This document shows positions 52,401 to 60,686 of a stretch of DNA of 64,000 bases, piece after piece. A program made the position numbers and the translations under genes. Position 1 is the stretch's first letter, and each line of letters opens with the position of its first letter. The notes below the pieces were generated by a model that was not told the DNA's origin, searched no databases, and was given only the letters and a program-made list of their open reading frames with translations. Origin of the DNA: Haloarchaeobius sp. HME9146 (lineage in GTDB: Archaea; Halobacteriota; Halobacteria; Halobacteriales; Natrialbaceae); contig NZ_JAODVR010000001.1 of the NCBI RefSeq assembly GCF_025399835.1, positions 3,162,001 through 3,226,000 on the forward strand, read 5' to 3'.

Positions 52401-53453
52401 TACGTCGTCGAAGGTTCGGTGATGCCGCTCTCCGAAACCCTCTGTGCGAAGACCATCGACTCGCGGGAGATGAACTGTATCCACGAAGACGGCGACGGCC
52501 CGTTCAAGACCTACGTCGGGGTGCCGGTCGTCTCCCAGGGCAGGATCTACGGGACGCTCTGTTTCGTCGATTGCGAGACGCGCGACCCGCTCTCCGACGC
52601 CGAGCGGTCGTTCGTCACGCTGGTCGCCCAGTGGATCCGCTTCGAACTCGAGCGCGAGGAGTACGAACGACAGCTTGAACGCGAGAACGACCGGCTGGAG
52701 GACTTCGCGAGCATCGTCAGCCACGACCTGCGGAACCCCCTCGACATCATCTCCATCACGCTCGAACTCATGCGCCAGGACGAGGACCTCGACCGACTCG
52801 ACGCCATCGAACGGGCCGCGAGCCGGATGAACGAGCTCATCGACGACCTGCTGTTGCTGACCCGCCAGGGCAAGATCGTCGGGGAGACGAGCCTCGTCGA
52901 CGTCGGGGCGGTCGCAACGCGGGCCTGGGAGAACGTCGATACGGCCGACGCCGACCTGACCGTCGAGCCCGACCTCGGCCACATCGCCGCCGACGAACCC
53001 CGGCTCCTGCAGGTGTTCGAGAACCTCTTCCGGAACTCCGTCGAACACGGGCGGTCGGAATCTCAGCTGCGGTTCGAGGAGGCGGGCGACCACGAGGCTC
53101 GACAGACTGTGGGTGAGCCCAGCGCCGGAAACGGTGGTATCACCACCGCTGACGAGTCCCTCTCGATCCGCGTCGGGCCACTCGATACCGCCCCGGGATT
53201 CTACGTGGAGGACGACGGCGCGGGCATCCCGCCGGACCAGCGCGACCGCGTGTTCGACCACGGCTACACCACCTCCGAGGCAGGGACCGGCTTCGGGCTC
53301 TCCATCGTCCGGGACATCGTCGAGGCCCACAAGTGGCAGATATCGGCGACCGAGAGCGAGGCTGGCGGTGCCCGTTTCGAGGTGCGAAAGCAGCCGGCCA
53401 CCGGTGTGGCAGACACCGGGTTCCCGCCGACCCAGCCTGAACCCGAGGAGTGA
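49470..53453 (+). CDS. Giant hybrid sensor histidine kinase (REC, multiple PAS, GAF, HisKA, HATPase)
   Basis: 1327 residues. REC ~30-145 with D82 (CVVSDYEMPGMDG); then five or six PAS domains (starts near 155, 290, 410, 535, 660 and 785; e.g. EAIFNQTYQFTGLLDPDG, FSTLLSNLPGTAYRC, with PAC ends such as GTVGIVRDIS); GAF ~915-1060; HisKA with phosphoacceptor H1085 (SHDLRNPL); HATPase with N-box ENLFRNSVEHG, DGAGIPPDQRDRVFDHGYTT and GTGFGLSI. All catalytic motifs intact, so an active kinase. No transmembrane segment is seen, so it is cytoplasmic. Coupled to the HTH-REC gene (15 bases). Confidence 0.93.
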   Translation: MNDRDYEYEHHTAESGLESVMTTPLSDTSQIRVLHVDDDPDLVEATAAFLTKIDAGLTVATETDAETALARLDGGIDCVVSDYEMPGMDGIDFLEAIRERYNSLPFILFTGKGSEEIAGKALSAGANGYIRKEGGTGQFTVLANMIREAVSKVRAETNYREIFKATAEGILIVDPGTGIILDANPGACELLERDAHELVGHAFGEVSSDYEPHTGAALSEWLTRTVEEGTQKLEWQLLDGDGDLLWTELQLNPTRLGGEERVLVLLRDISDRKFRENELRRREKELMRAEERYQLLVSNVEDYAICELDPEGYISSWNETAARITGFSREEAIGTHLSLLYTDEDIEQDVPRRLLEEAQREGRSEDEGWRVRRDGSRFWANVVISKLQAGNGETGYEALTRDRSREREQRAQLDLVEQRYRQLVEQNLVGIYVIQDDSLAYVNPRFAEIFGYDQDELVGTDPLDLVIDEYTEEVEDRLRRRIEDQLTDIQYRFEAVRKDGETILVEVHGNYIEYDGQPAVIGSLIDVTEDAERKQELERYQRIFEAMGDGVYKLDLDGNITDCNRTAEDISGYSREDLVGEHVSLVMTDADIERCERGIHELLTVGDERVKRYEIDIKHRDGHTVPCELNLTVLPLGPHGELRGTVGIVRDISRRKERQRRYEAIFNQTYQFTGLLDPDGTMLEANETALEFGGLNRADIVGKKMWETGWFTDDEETRETLRGLVEQAAAGAFVRCEMDVHGPDDVAVTDFSIKPVTDDDGEVVLLIPEARDITERVRIESELRESRRKFSTLLSNLPGTAYRCANEPDWPTEFVSEGCLPLTGYSREEIESGTVTWGSDIIHPDDREDVWESVQAALRAREPFEVNYRIVTRDGEVRWAWEQGEGVFDDDGELEALEGFITDVTERYRMEQEVRAGEQALRELADVASRVDLTFQEKLPKILTIGCERLGLEHGHLTRVQPQSDLREVVAVSDDHQYVVEGSVMPLSETLCAKTIDSREMNCIHEDGDGPFKTYVGVPVVSQGRIYGTLCFVDCETRDPLSDAERSFVTLVAQWIRFELEREEYERQLERENDRLEDFASIVSHDLRNPLDIISITLELMRQDEDLDRLDAIERAASRMNELIDDLLLLTRQGKIVGETSLVDVGAVATRAWENVDTADADLTVEPDLGHIAADEPRLLQVFENLFRNSVEHGRSESQLRFEEAGDHEARQTVGEPSAGNGGITTADESLSIRVGPLDTAPGFYVEDDGAGIPPDQRDRVFDHGYTTSEAGTGFGLSIVRDIVEAHKWQISATESEAGGARFEVRKQPATGVADTGFPPTQPEPEE

Positions 53454-53505
53454 CCGGCGCTCGCAGGCCGCTCCTTTTTCGCCGCGGCGACCGTAGCACC
53501 CACCC

Positions 53506-54453
53506 GTGACGCGATTCGTCTGTTACGGCGGGAAAGGCGGCGTCGGGAAGACGACCTGTGCCGCAGCGACCGGACTGGCACTGGCCGGGCGCGGTCACGA
53601 CGTGCTCGTGGTCTCGACCGACCCGGCGCACTCGCTCGGTGACGCGTTCGACACGACGGTCGGCGGCGAGCCACGCGAACTCGCCGACGGCTGCTGGGGC
53701 GTCGAGGTCTCGCCCGAGACCGGGCAGGCGGCGTACCGGCGCGTGGTCGAGGCCCTGGTCGCTGACTTCCGTGACGCCGGCCTCCGCATCGACGAGGAAA
53801 CCTTAGAAGAGCTGTTCGCGGCCGGCCTCGTCCCTGGTGCCGACGAGGTCGCGGCCCTGGAGCACATCGCGGACTACGCCGCGAGCGACGACTGGGACTG
53901 CGTGGTGCTCGACACCGCCCCGACCGGGCACACGCTCCGTCTGCTCGACCTCCCCGAGGTGCTGTCGAGCACCCTCGGCGCGGCCGGTGAGGTGCAGGGA
54001 CAGGTTCGCCGGCTGGTCGATGGGGCACGCAGTGCGATGTTCGGGCCGGCCGCCTTCTTCGGCCGCAACCGCGACGAACCCGACGCCATGACCGACCTCC
54101 GGGACCGCCTCCACGCGGTCAGCGCGGTGCTCAGGGACCCCGAACGGACCGAGTTCCGGCCGGTTCTCGTCCCCGAGGCGATGGCCATCGCGGAGACGGA
54201 ACGGCTGGTCGACCAGCTCGAAGACGCCGAGGTGCCGGTGGGCCCCATCGTCGTCAACCGCGTACTGGAAGCCGACGACTGCGACTGCCATCGATGTACG
54301 ACCCGGAGAACGCTCCACGACGAGCGCCTCGCGGAGATCGAGGAGACGTTCCCCGGCCGCGAGGTGTGCCGACTGCCGGTGCTCGACGGTGAAGCACAGG
54401 GTCGCGACGCGCTCGACGCCCTCGCCAGCCGGCTCGACGCCACGTTCGAGTGA
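53506..54453 (+). CDS. ArsA/Get3-type ATPase
   Basis: 315 residues starting at GTG 53506. Deviant Walker A KGGVGKTT at 10-17, STDPAHSLGDAFDT (switch I) and DTAPTGHTLRLL (A-motif/switch II). A CDCHRC cluster near the C-terminal third is a Get3-like metal-binding feature; a single-copy (unfused) chain is typical of Get3 rather than bacterial two-repeat ArsA. Likely a tail-anchored-protein targeting factor or metal-pump ATPase; no membrane partner is near. A T-run (53472-53476) just after the kinase gene separates it from that operon. Confidence 0.9.
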   Translation: MTRFVCYGGKGGVGKTTCAAATGLALAGRGHDVLVVSTDPAHSLGDAFDTTVGGEPRELADGCWGVEVSPETGQAAYRRVVEALVADFRDAGLRIDEETLEELFAAGLVPGADEVAALEHIADYAASDDWDCVVLDTAPTGHTLRLLDLPEVLSSTLGAAGEVQGQVRRLVDGARSAMFGPAAFFGRNRDEPDAMTDLRDRLHAVSAVLRDPERTEFRPVLVPEAMAIAETERLVDQLEDAEVPVGPIVVNRVLEADDCDCHRCTTRRTLHDERLAEIEETFPGREVCRLPVLDGEAQGRDALDALASRLDATFE

Positions 54454-54471
54454 GACCGACGCTCGCAGCCG

Positions 54472-55161
54472 TCACCCGAATCCGGCCGGGTCGATGTACT
54501 CCCCCGGGTCACGCTCACGGTGCGATGCCGCCGCGGGGACGCTCACGGTTCGCCCTGCCGTGCAGTCGAACGCCGTGAGCTGGTTCCCGTACACGCAACC
54601 GGTGTCCAGCCCGACCGCGTACCTGCTCACGAGGGGCGCAGAGAACACCCGGTGCCCGAAGAAGACGCGATGTGGGCCCGAGTAGAACTCCCACCAGTAC
54701 GGTCGGCCGGTCCCGCTCGCCGCGAGCGACCCCGGCTCCATGAGGTCCGCAGGGACGTGTGACGCGAGGGGTTTGCGGGGGTCGATGCCTCCGTGCACGA
54801 CGAGCAGGTCGTCCCACGACAGCGCGACCGGCAGCGACGCCAGCCACTGCCGCTGTTTCTGGGACAGGTCCGGCGCGTCGACCGTCCCGTCGAGGACGTT
54901 CTGTTCGGTGTTCCCCCGAACCGCGACCATGTTCGGCGACTCCCGAACGAGGGAGACGACGCCCGCGCTGTCCGGACCCCGCGTCACCAGGTCGCCGACG
55001 AACACGACCAGGTCGTCGGCATCGACCGCGAGGGTGTCGAGTAGCGCCTCCAGTGCCTCCAGACACCCGTGGACGTCACCGACGATGTAGACGTCTCGAC
55101 CGGCAGGGTCGACCCGCCGGTGCTGGCGAGAAACGGCGTCACCGAAACGCGGCGGGTGCAT
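54472..55161 (-). CDS. Metallophosphoesterase (calcineurin-like)
   Basis: 229 residues. Metal motifs GDVHG, GDLVTRG, RGNTE and VVHGG are all visible, and YSGPHRVFFGHRVFS gives the final GH. Resembles bis(5'-nucleosyl)-tetraphosphatase or PrpA/B-type protein phosphatases; the substrate is not determined. Downstream of the UspA gene on the same strand (75 bases). ATG 55161. Confidence 0.9.
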   Translation of the reverse strand: MHPPRFGDAVSRQHRRVDPAGRDVYIVGDVHGCLEALEALLDTLAVDADDLVVFVGDLVTRGPDSAGVVSLVRESPNMVAVRGNTEQNVLDGTVDAPDLSQKQRQWLASLPVALSWDDLLVVHGGIDPRKPLASHVPADLMEPGSLAASGTGRPYWWEFYSGPHRVFFGHRVFSAPLVSRYAVGLDTGCVYGNQLTAFDCTAGRTVSVPAAASHRERDPGEYIDPAGFG

Positions 55162-55236
55162 GTGCCAGCAGTCACGGGCAGGGGTAAAAAGCGAGGGCCC
55201 GACCTTGTGCGGGTGCGGGCCCAGCCAGACAGCAGA

Positions 55237-55686
55237 TCACTCCGGGTGACGGACGATGTGAACGTCGTACTCCGGGTCCTCGGAGATGGGGGAGCCGACG
55301 CTCGCCAGGGGCGTCGAGACGCGCCCCGCGTTCTCGCTCCCGATGAAGAGGATCTCCGCGTCGACCTCGGCCGCGACCTGTCTGATGCGACGCGCCACGT
55401 CCATCGGGACCGTTGCCACGGGGTCGGTCGGGTCCTCGATGAGTTCGCATCGGAACTCGGCGGTGGGTGCCTCGTCGTGGACGCGCTGGCGGAGCTTTCG
55501 CTCGATGACGCCCACGTCGAACGTGTCCTCGGGGTCGAGCCAGCCGCGCTCACGCGCGTACTCGGGGTCGTCCGGCACGAGCGTGAGGACGACGAGCTCG
55601 GCGTCGGAGAACGTCGCGAACTCCTGCGCCCGCCGCAGTGCAGTCATCGAGAGCGTGGAACCGTCGAACGGGACTAACAGCGACAT
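55237..55686 (-). CDS. Universal stress protein (UspA family)
   Basis: 149 residues from ATG 55686. Starts MSLLVPFDGSTLSMTALRRA (V-P-x-DGS signature) and has an AEILFIGSENAGR segment, near the ATP-binding GxxG. The final beta strand is DVHIVRHPE. Soluble stress-responsive nucleotide-binding protein. Promoter-like TTTATT (gene strand, 55718-55713) is about 29 bases upstream and overlaps the MFS stop. Confidence 0.88.
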   Translation of the reverse strand: MSLLVPFDGSTLSMTALRRAQEFATFSDAELVVLTLVPDDPEYARERGWLDPEDTFDVGVIERKLRQRVHDEAPTAEFRCELIEDPTDPVATVPMDVARRIRQVAAEVDAEILFIGSENAGRVSTPLASVGSPISEDPEYDVHIVRHPE

Positions 55687-55712
55687 CGTCCAACGGTTCA
55701 AACGGCCGAGAC

Positions 55713-55718
55713 AATAAA
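55713..55718 (-). promoter_or_regulatory. TATA-like box of the UspA gene
   Basis: TTTATT on the gene strand, centred about 29 bases before the ATG at 55686; it overlaps the stop codon region of the MFS gene, so the uspA-like gene can be transcribed on its own. Confidence 0.4.
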
Positions 55719-56951
55719 CTATCCCCGCCCGCCGGCGAGGTCGGCAGCCTCGGGGCGCGCCCGGAGCCGGAGCATCGAGAGCGTCCCCACGAGCGGACCG
55801 GCCGCCAGCGGGACGAACGCGTACTGCCAGCCGACCGCGTCGGCCACGATGGGGGTCAACTGGATGGAGACCGTCGTCAGCAGGAACCCGACCGCCGTCT
55901 GCAGGGTCAGCGCGCTCCCGACGTAGCTCGGGGCGGCGAGTTCGGAGACCGCCGCCGAGAACTGCGCCGAGTCCGCGACGATGGCGACGCCCCAGACGAG
56001 CAGGAACGGCGTCACCACCCAGAGTGGTGCGCCGAACAGTGGCACCGCCAACAGGCAGCACGCGCCGCTGACGGCCATGCTGGCGCTCGTGAGCGGTGTG
56101 CGACCGACCCGGTCGGCGACACGGCCGGCGGCAGCCGCACCGACCCCACCCACGGCGATGGTCGCGAACGAGAGAAGGGCGATGACCTCCGTGTCGACCG
56201 CCCCCGAGAACCCCGCGGTGAGGTACAGGGGAATCCACGTCCACACCGCGTACAGCTCCCACATGTGGCCGAAGTAGCCACCGTTCGCGAGCATGGTCGG
56301 CCGGTCCCGAACGATGCGCCGAACCGCACCCGGGTCGAACGGTGCGGCCGGAGCCTGGTGCGGGCCGGGCCTGGCAGCGAGCGCGAGCAGGCCACCGAGT
56401 GCCCCGAGTGCGGCGGCCCCGTAGAGGACGGCCGTCGGGTCGCCGATACCGCCCACTGCCCGGAGGAGATGCGGCATCGCCGACCCGACCGAGAGCGCCC
56501 CGACGAGCGTCCCGATGGCGAAGCCTCTCCCGGTGTCGAACCAGCCCGCGATGAGCTTCATGCCCGGCGGGTAGACACCGGCGAGGGCCGCGCCGGTGAG
56601 GAACCGCAGGGCGACTGCTGGCAGGAACGAATCGACCGCGCCAGCGATGACTGCCGTGGCCCCTGCGCCGACCAGTGCCGAGGCGGCGAACAGGTACCGC
56701 GGCGGGACGGTATCAGAGAGCGTCAGGACCGCCGACAGCAGCGCTCCTGCGACGAAGCCGAGCTGAACAGCGTTGGTCAGCCACGCCGTCTGCGCCCCGG
56801 AGAGATTCCAGGCGTCGGCGAGTTCCGGGCCGACCGCGGACGCCGAGAACCAGAGCGTCATCGCCAGCAGTTCGGCCGTCGCCAGCAGGGCGAGCATCCG
56901 CCACTTCGGGTCGAATCGCGTCACTGCCCGACGTTCTCCGGCCACCGGCAT
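55719..56951 (-). CDS. Major facilitator superfamily transporter
   Basis: 410 residues with twelve hydrophobic helices. Conserved MFS loop motifs: GRVADRVGRTPL (A-motif) between helices 8 and 9, and AGWFDTGRGFAIG. Cys/Ser-rich, no obvious substrate code. Some possible alternative start at VTRFDPKW, 9 residues in. The stop lies 32 bases upstream of the UspA gene on the same strand. Confidence 0.88.
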   Translation of the reverse strand: MPVAGERRAVTRFDPKWRMLALLATAELLAMTLWFSASAVGPELADAWNLSGAQTAWLTNAVQLGFVAGALLSAVLTLSDTVPPRYLFAASALVGAGATAVIAGAVDSFLPAVALRFLTGAALAGVYPPGMKLIAGWFDTGRGFAIGTLVGALSVGSAMPHLLRAVGGIGDPTAVLYGAAALGALGGLLALAARPGPHQAPAAPFDPGAVRRIVRDRPTMLANGGYFGHMWELYAVWTWIPLYLTAGFSGAVDTEVIALLSFATIAVGGVGAAAAGRVADRVGRTPLTSASMAVSGACCLLAVPLFGAPLWVVTPFLLVWGVAIVADSAQFSAAVSELAAPSYVGSALTLQTAVGFLLTTVSIQLTPIVADAVGWQYAFVPLAAGPLVGTLSMLRLRARPEAADLAGGRG

Positions 56952-57018
56952 AAACCGGCTGCGGTCCGGCAGCGCCGGTGCACTGCCGGCGACACCGGGG
57001 ACACCGATTGCGACGGGC

Positions 57019-57879
57019 TCAGGACTCGTTCGCGGCGACGCGCTCTGCGGTCTCGATGGACCCCGAGAGCTCGCGTTGCGGGGCGGGGAGCGAGATACCC
57101 TCGGCGTCGTAGCGCGCCTTCACGTCCTCGACGAACTCCGAGCGGATACGCACGAAGTCGGTCCGTGCCGGCCTGTCGATCCAGAAGCGCGACTGGAGGA
57201 TGACCGCCGAGTCGCCGAGTTCCTGGATGCGGACGCTCGGGCCGGGCCGGTCGAGTATCTCCTCGTTCGCGAGCGCTTCCTCGACGATGATGTCCTGGGC
57301 GCGCTCGAGGTCGTCCTCGTACCCCACGCCGAACGGGAACGTCACCCGGAGGCGGTCCTTCGCGACCGGGTTCGTGATGGTGTTCTTCGTCAACTCCGAG
57401 TTCGGCACCGTCACGAGTTCGTTGTCGAAGGTGTGGATACGGGTCACCCTGAAGCTGATGTCCTCGATGATGCCCTCCTTGTCCTTCCACTGGATCCAGT
57501 CACCGATGTTGTACGTCGGGTCCGCGACGATGAAGACGCCGCTGACGAAGTTCCCCAGCACGTCCTTCGAGGCGAAGCCGATAGCGATGGTCGCGCCGGC
57601 GGTGATGGCCTCCGTCGCGGCGAGGAAGCTCGCCACGCCCGAGACGGTGATGGCCGTGAACACCGCGAACACGCCGAACCCGGCGTTCAGGGCCTTGAGG
57701 AGCGGTAGTTCGACGGTGTCGTCGATGTCGAGGGCGTCCATCAGCCAGCGGGCCCCCGGGACCACGAGGTACCGGCCCGGCAGGTAGATGACCGCCGCGA
57801 CCGCGAGAAAGACCGCGCCGTCCTGCAGGACGGTCGCGAGCTCCGCGAACACCTGCTCGAGCGAGCGAATCTGGGTCAT
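57019..57879 (-). CDS. Mechanosensitive channel of small conductance (MscS) family
   Basis: 286 residues. Three helices near the N-terminus (VAAVIYLPGRYLVVPGA at ~29-45, AGFGVFAVFTAITVSGVASF), then the pore-lining TM3 region (AGATIAIGFASKDVLGNFVSG) with the family's Gly/Ala packing, and the beta domain (GDWIQWKDKEGIIEDISFRVT). Opens on membrane tension to release solutes. Upstream of a divergent 73-aa gene. Confidence 0.92.
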   Translation of the reverse strand: MTQIRSLEQVFAELATVLQDGAVFLAVAAVIYLPGRYLVVPGARWLMDALDIDDTVELPLLKALNAGFGVFAVFTAITVSGVASFLAATEAITAGATIAIGFASKDVLGNFVSGVFIVADPTYNIGDWIQWKDKEGIIEDISFRVTRIHTFDNELVTVPNSELTKNTITNPVAKDRLRVTFPFGVGYEDDLERAQDIIVEEALANEEILDRPGPSVRIQELGDSAVILQSRFWIDRPARTDFVRIRSEFVEDVKARYDAEGISLPAPQRELSGSIETAERVAANES

Positions 57880-57977
57880 CGGCCCGACACTGCACAGCGA
57901 ACGCTCTTAGTACCGCGGGTCGTCACGCAACCGACAGGAGCGAAAAGTCTTCCACGGTCGACGGCGATGGGGGAGGT

Positions 57978-58199
57978 ATGCCCCTCGGGGAGACCGACAC
58001 CGACGTCCTCGCCTACGAGCTGACACAGACCGATTTCGACGCCGTCGAACGCGACGGCTACCGCGCCGAGTGGAACGTCGAGGGAACGGAAGTGTACGTC
58101 ACGGAGCTGGCGACCGAGGACGTCACCGAGTACAACGCCGAGGACCTCGTCCGGGCGACCTCCGACCAGGAGGTCGAGAACGCCAGAACCAGCCAGTAG
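57978..58199 (+). CDS. Small hypothetical protein (73 aa)
   Basis: 73 residues; very acidic (DTDVLAYELTQTDFDAVERD), beta-rich, no recognised family. Composition and third-position GC fit haloarchaeal coding DNA. Start ATG 57978, 16 bases after GGGGAGG (an SD-like run). Convergent with the Bat-type regulator (37-base gap). Confidence 0.6.
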   Translation: MPLGETDTDVLAYELTQTDFDAVERDGYRAEWNVEGTEVYVTELATEDVTEYNAEDLVRATSDQEVENARTSQ

Positions 58200-58236
58200 C
58201 GCTCGAACGGTCGCTACGCCCCGTACAGCCCCGGTC

Positions 58237-58878
58237 TCAGTCCGTGACCGATTCTTCGACGAGAGACCGAACGGCACGGCGGAACCGCTCGGAGGCGGCG
58301 TTCTCCGAGATATCCAGTCTGCCGCTGAGTTCAGCAAGGGACACCTCGCGAGGGATAGAGAGGTAGCCGCTGTCGAGCGCTTCCAGGAGTATCTCGCGCT
58401 GTGCAGCCGTCAGCTTCGGTCCCTTCCCGACGCCCCAGTCGGTCTCCTCGTACATCCGGTCGAAGCTGAACGAGATGTCGTTGTCACCGCAGAACTGGTA
58501 CACCTGTTCGAGCGATTCACGGTCCGGGAACCGGGCCCGGCACCACCACCCCTCGTTCGTCCCGATGGCCTCCTGGAGGACCCCACCGACGTCCATCAGG
58601 ACCGGCATCAGGTTGGCATCCCTGCCGGGGTCGTCGAAGGTGAGCCGGTACAGCCGCCGGTCGCCCACTTCGGCCAACATCGTGAAACCGGCCAGCGCCG
58701 AGTCGTCGGTGATGGCTGCCTCGACGCCCTCGAAATCGGCCGAGGTTATCCACGCGAGCATCTTCGTCAACCCGGTTTCGGTCTCGTACGTCTCTTCCCA
58801 GACGACCTCGATATCGCGAACGCGTCGCAACGCTTCGCGGAGGACTGGGTGGTCGATGGTGAATTCGGCGATGAGCAT
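58237..58878 (-). CDS. Bat-type helix-turn-helix regulator (bacterioopsin-activator family)
   Basis: 213 residues from ATG 58878. The C-terminal HTH_10 module is clear: GPKLTAAQREILLEALDSGY, then EVSLAELSGRLDISENAASERFRRAVRS. The N-terminal ~140 residues are the BAT/GAF-like regulatory domain. Ligand unknown. Last of a minus-strand run behind NIF3 (71 bases), but may have its own promoter. Confidence 0.88.
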   Translation of the reverse strand: MLIAEFTIDHPVLREALRRVRDIEVVWEETYETETGLTKMLAWITSADFEGVEAAITDDSALAGFTMLAEVGDRRLYRLTFDDPGRDANLMPVLMDVGGVLQEAIGTNEGWWCRARFPDRESLEQVYQFCGDNDISFSFDRMYEETDWGVGKGPKLTAAQREILLEALDSGYLSIPREVSLAELSGRLDISENAASERFRRAVRSLVEESVTD

Positions 58879-58949
58879 CGAGATTCGTCTCGTTACGTCA
58901 TCTCCAGCGAGAGGGACCTTAACAATCAGGGCCGACCGGACGGCGTGGC

Positions 58950-59723
58950 TCAGATACCGGTCGGGACGTCGAAGAACGTCGTCTCCAGCGGTTCGTCCCA
59001 CTCCTCCACCCACGACTGGAGGTTACGGACGCCGAACGTCTCGGTGGCGTAGTGGCCCGCGAGGACGACCGTGAGCCCTGCCTCCTGGGCCTCGTGGTAC
59101 GTCTTCTGCTTGCCCTCGCCCATGATGACGGCGTCGACCCCTTTGGCTGCGGCTTCGTCGATGTAGTCCGACCCGTCGCCGGTGACGATGGCGACGTGTT
59201 CCAGCTCTGCCGGGCCGAAGTCGAGCACCTGGACGGGCTGGTCCCCGGTCGACAGTTCGGCTTCGAGCGTCTCGCGAAGCTCGTCGGCGGGCTGTGGCTC
59301 CGGCAGGCGACCCTGCTGGCCGGCGTGCTCCGGGCCGACACGACCGAAGGGTGCCCGGTTCGCGAGGTCCAGCAGGTCGGCGATGCCGGCCGCATTGCCG
59401 AGGTCGGGATGGCCGTCGAGCGGGAGGTGCGAGACGTACAGCGCCACGTCGTTCTCGACGAGCGGGGCGATGCGGCCGTACTGTCGACCGGTGACGCGCT
59501 CGATGCCGCCCCACGAGATGCCGTGGTGGACGACGATGGCGTCCGCTCCCCAGTCGGCTGCCATGTGGAACGTCTCCTCGACACCGTCCGTACAGAACGC
59601 GACCTGCGCCACGTCGGCCTCCTCGGGGCCGACCTGCAGGCCGTTCGCACTGGCATCGAGGTCCGCCCAGTCCGCGGTTCGCAGTTCCTCGTCGAGTCGG
59701 TCACAGAACTCGGTGAGCTTCAT
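58950..59723 (-). CDS. NIF3-family dinuclear-metal protein
   Basis: 257 residues. Typical starts LTEFCDRLDEEL and DLDASANGLQVGPEEADV, HHGISWGGIERVTGR (metal His pair), SHLPLDGHPDLGNAAGIADLL, and a C-terminal GEGKQKTYHEAQEAG, HYATETFG. Hexameric ring with two metals per subunit; the reaction is not established for the family (cyclohydrolase-like and other roles have been proposed). Between agmatinase and the Bat-type gene. Confidence 0.92.
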   Translation of the reverse strand: MKLTEFCDRLDEELRTADWADLDASANGLQVGPEEADVAQVAFCTDGVEETFHMAADWGADAIVVHHGISWGGIERVTGRQYGRIAPLVENDVALYVSHLPLDGHPDLGNAAGIADLLDLANRAPFGRVGPEHAGQQGRLPEPQPADELRETLEAELSTGDQPVQVLDFGPAELEHVAIVTGDGSDYIDEAAAKGVDAVIMGEGKQKTYHEAQEAGLTVVLAGHYATETFGVRNLQSWVEEWDEPLETTFFDVPTGI

Positions 59724-59873
59724 GGCTGCACCAACGGCTGCGAGGAGGAAAAGCCCCAGTGATTGGCGAGCAGGCGGCAGACTGTCCGGTCGGGAGTGTG
59801 CCGCACAACCGCTGGCTCCCGACCGGTGACTCGTCAGGGCACGACGGGTCTGGGCCCGTCTTCACTGAAAAAC

Positions 59874-60686
59874 TCAGTCGTCGCTGGCCGCGTCGGCGAA
59901 GACGAACTCCCGGAGGAGTTTCCCGCCGAGTGCGGCGGCCTGGCCGTCGTCGCGGTCGTTGACCTCGACCACGTCGAAGCCGGTCACCTGCCCCGACTCG
60001 CCGAGTGCCCGGACCACGTCGCGCATCTCCCGCGGCGCGAGCCCGAACGGTTCCATCGTTCCCGTCCCGGGGGCGAACGCGGGGTCTGCGCCGTCGATGT
60101 CCACCGACAGGTACACTTCGCGGTCGCCGACGTCGGGTTCCCAGTCGGCCACGTCTTCGGGGGCGACGACCGTCACGTCGGCCTCGGCGGCGCGGTTCCA
60201 CTCCGCCTCGGAGCCGGTTCTGGCCCCGAGGATGACGGCTTCGTCGGCGATGTCGAGGACGTGCCGGGTGACAGTCGCGTGGCTCAACTCGTTTCCGTCG
60301 TACTCGGCTCGCAGGTCGAGATGGGCGTCGAGACAGACGAACACGTCCGGGTCGACCGCGCGGACGTTCGCGAGCGTGACGGTGTGTTCCCCGCCGAGGA
60401 GGAGGGGAATCGCGTCGTCCCACACGGCGTCCCGGCAGACACCTTCGAGGTAGTCGAGGTACTCGGCGGCGTCGTCCCAGGCGCGGACGTCACCGTGGTC
60501 GTGGACGCCGAGTTCGGAGAAGTACCGGTCCGTCCGGTGGTCGTAGTCGTCGTACGTTTCGGAAAAGCGGCGAACGCGGTCCGGTCCGAACCGCGTGCCT
60601 GGTTGGAAGGTCGTCGAGATGTCGAGTGGAGCTCCGACGACCACGTAGTCGGCGTCGGCGCGGTCGGCGAGCGCTCCGGGGAACAT
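59874..60686 (-). CDS. speB: Agmatinase (ureohydrolase)
   Basis: 270 residues. Ureohydrolase motifs: GGEHTV, DAHLDLR, SVDIDGADPAFAPGTG, and ...VEVNDRDDGQAAALG at the end (metal Asp/Glu). It directly abuts eIF5A: the eIF5A TAG ends where the agmatinase ATG begins, without a gap. In Haloferax this pair is part of hypusine formation, where agmatine is first attached to eIF5A and this enzyme then removes urea. First family choice is agmatinase; other ureohydrolases are possible. Confidence 0.9.
   Translation of the reverse strand: MFPGALADRADADYVVVGAPLDISTTFQPGTRFGPDRVRRFSETYDDYDHRTDRYFSELGVHDHGDVRAWDDAAEYLDYLEGVCRDAVWDDAIPLLLGGEHTVTLANVRAVDPDVFVCLDAHLDLRAEYDGNELSHATVTRHVLDIADEAVILGARTGSEAEWNRAAEADVTVVAPEDVADWEPDVGDREVYLSVDIDGADPAFAPGTGTMEPFGLAPREMRDVVRALGESGQVTGFDVVEVNDRDDGQAAALGGKLLREFVFADAASDD

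Noticed and set aside
50679-53330. 883-codon minus-strand frame opposite the giant kinase
   Set aside because: Antisense shadow; no motif, and the plus-strand kinase has all catalytic boxes.
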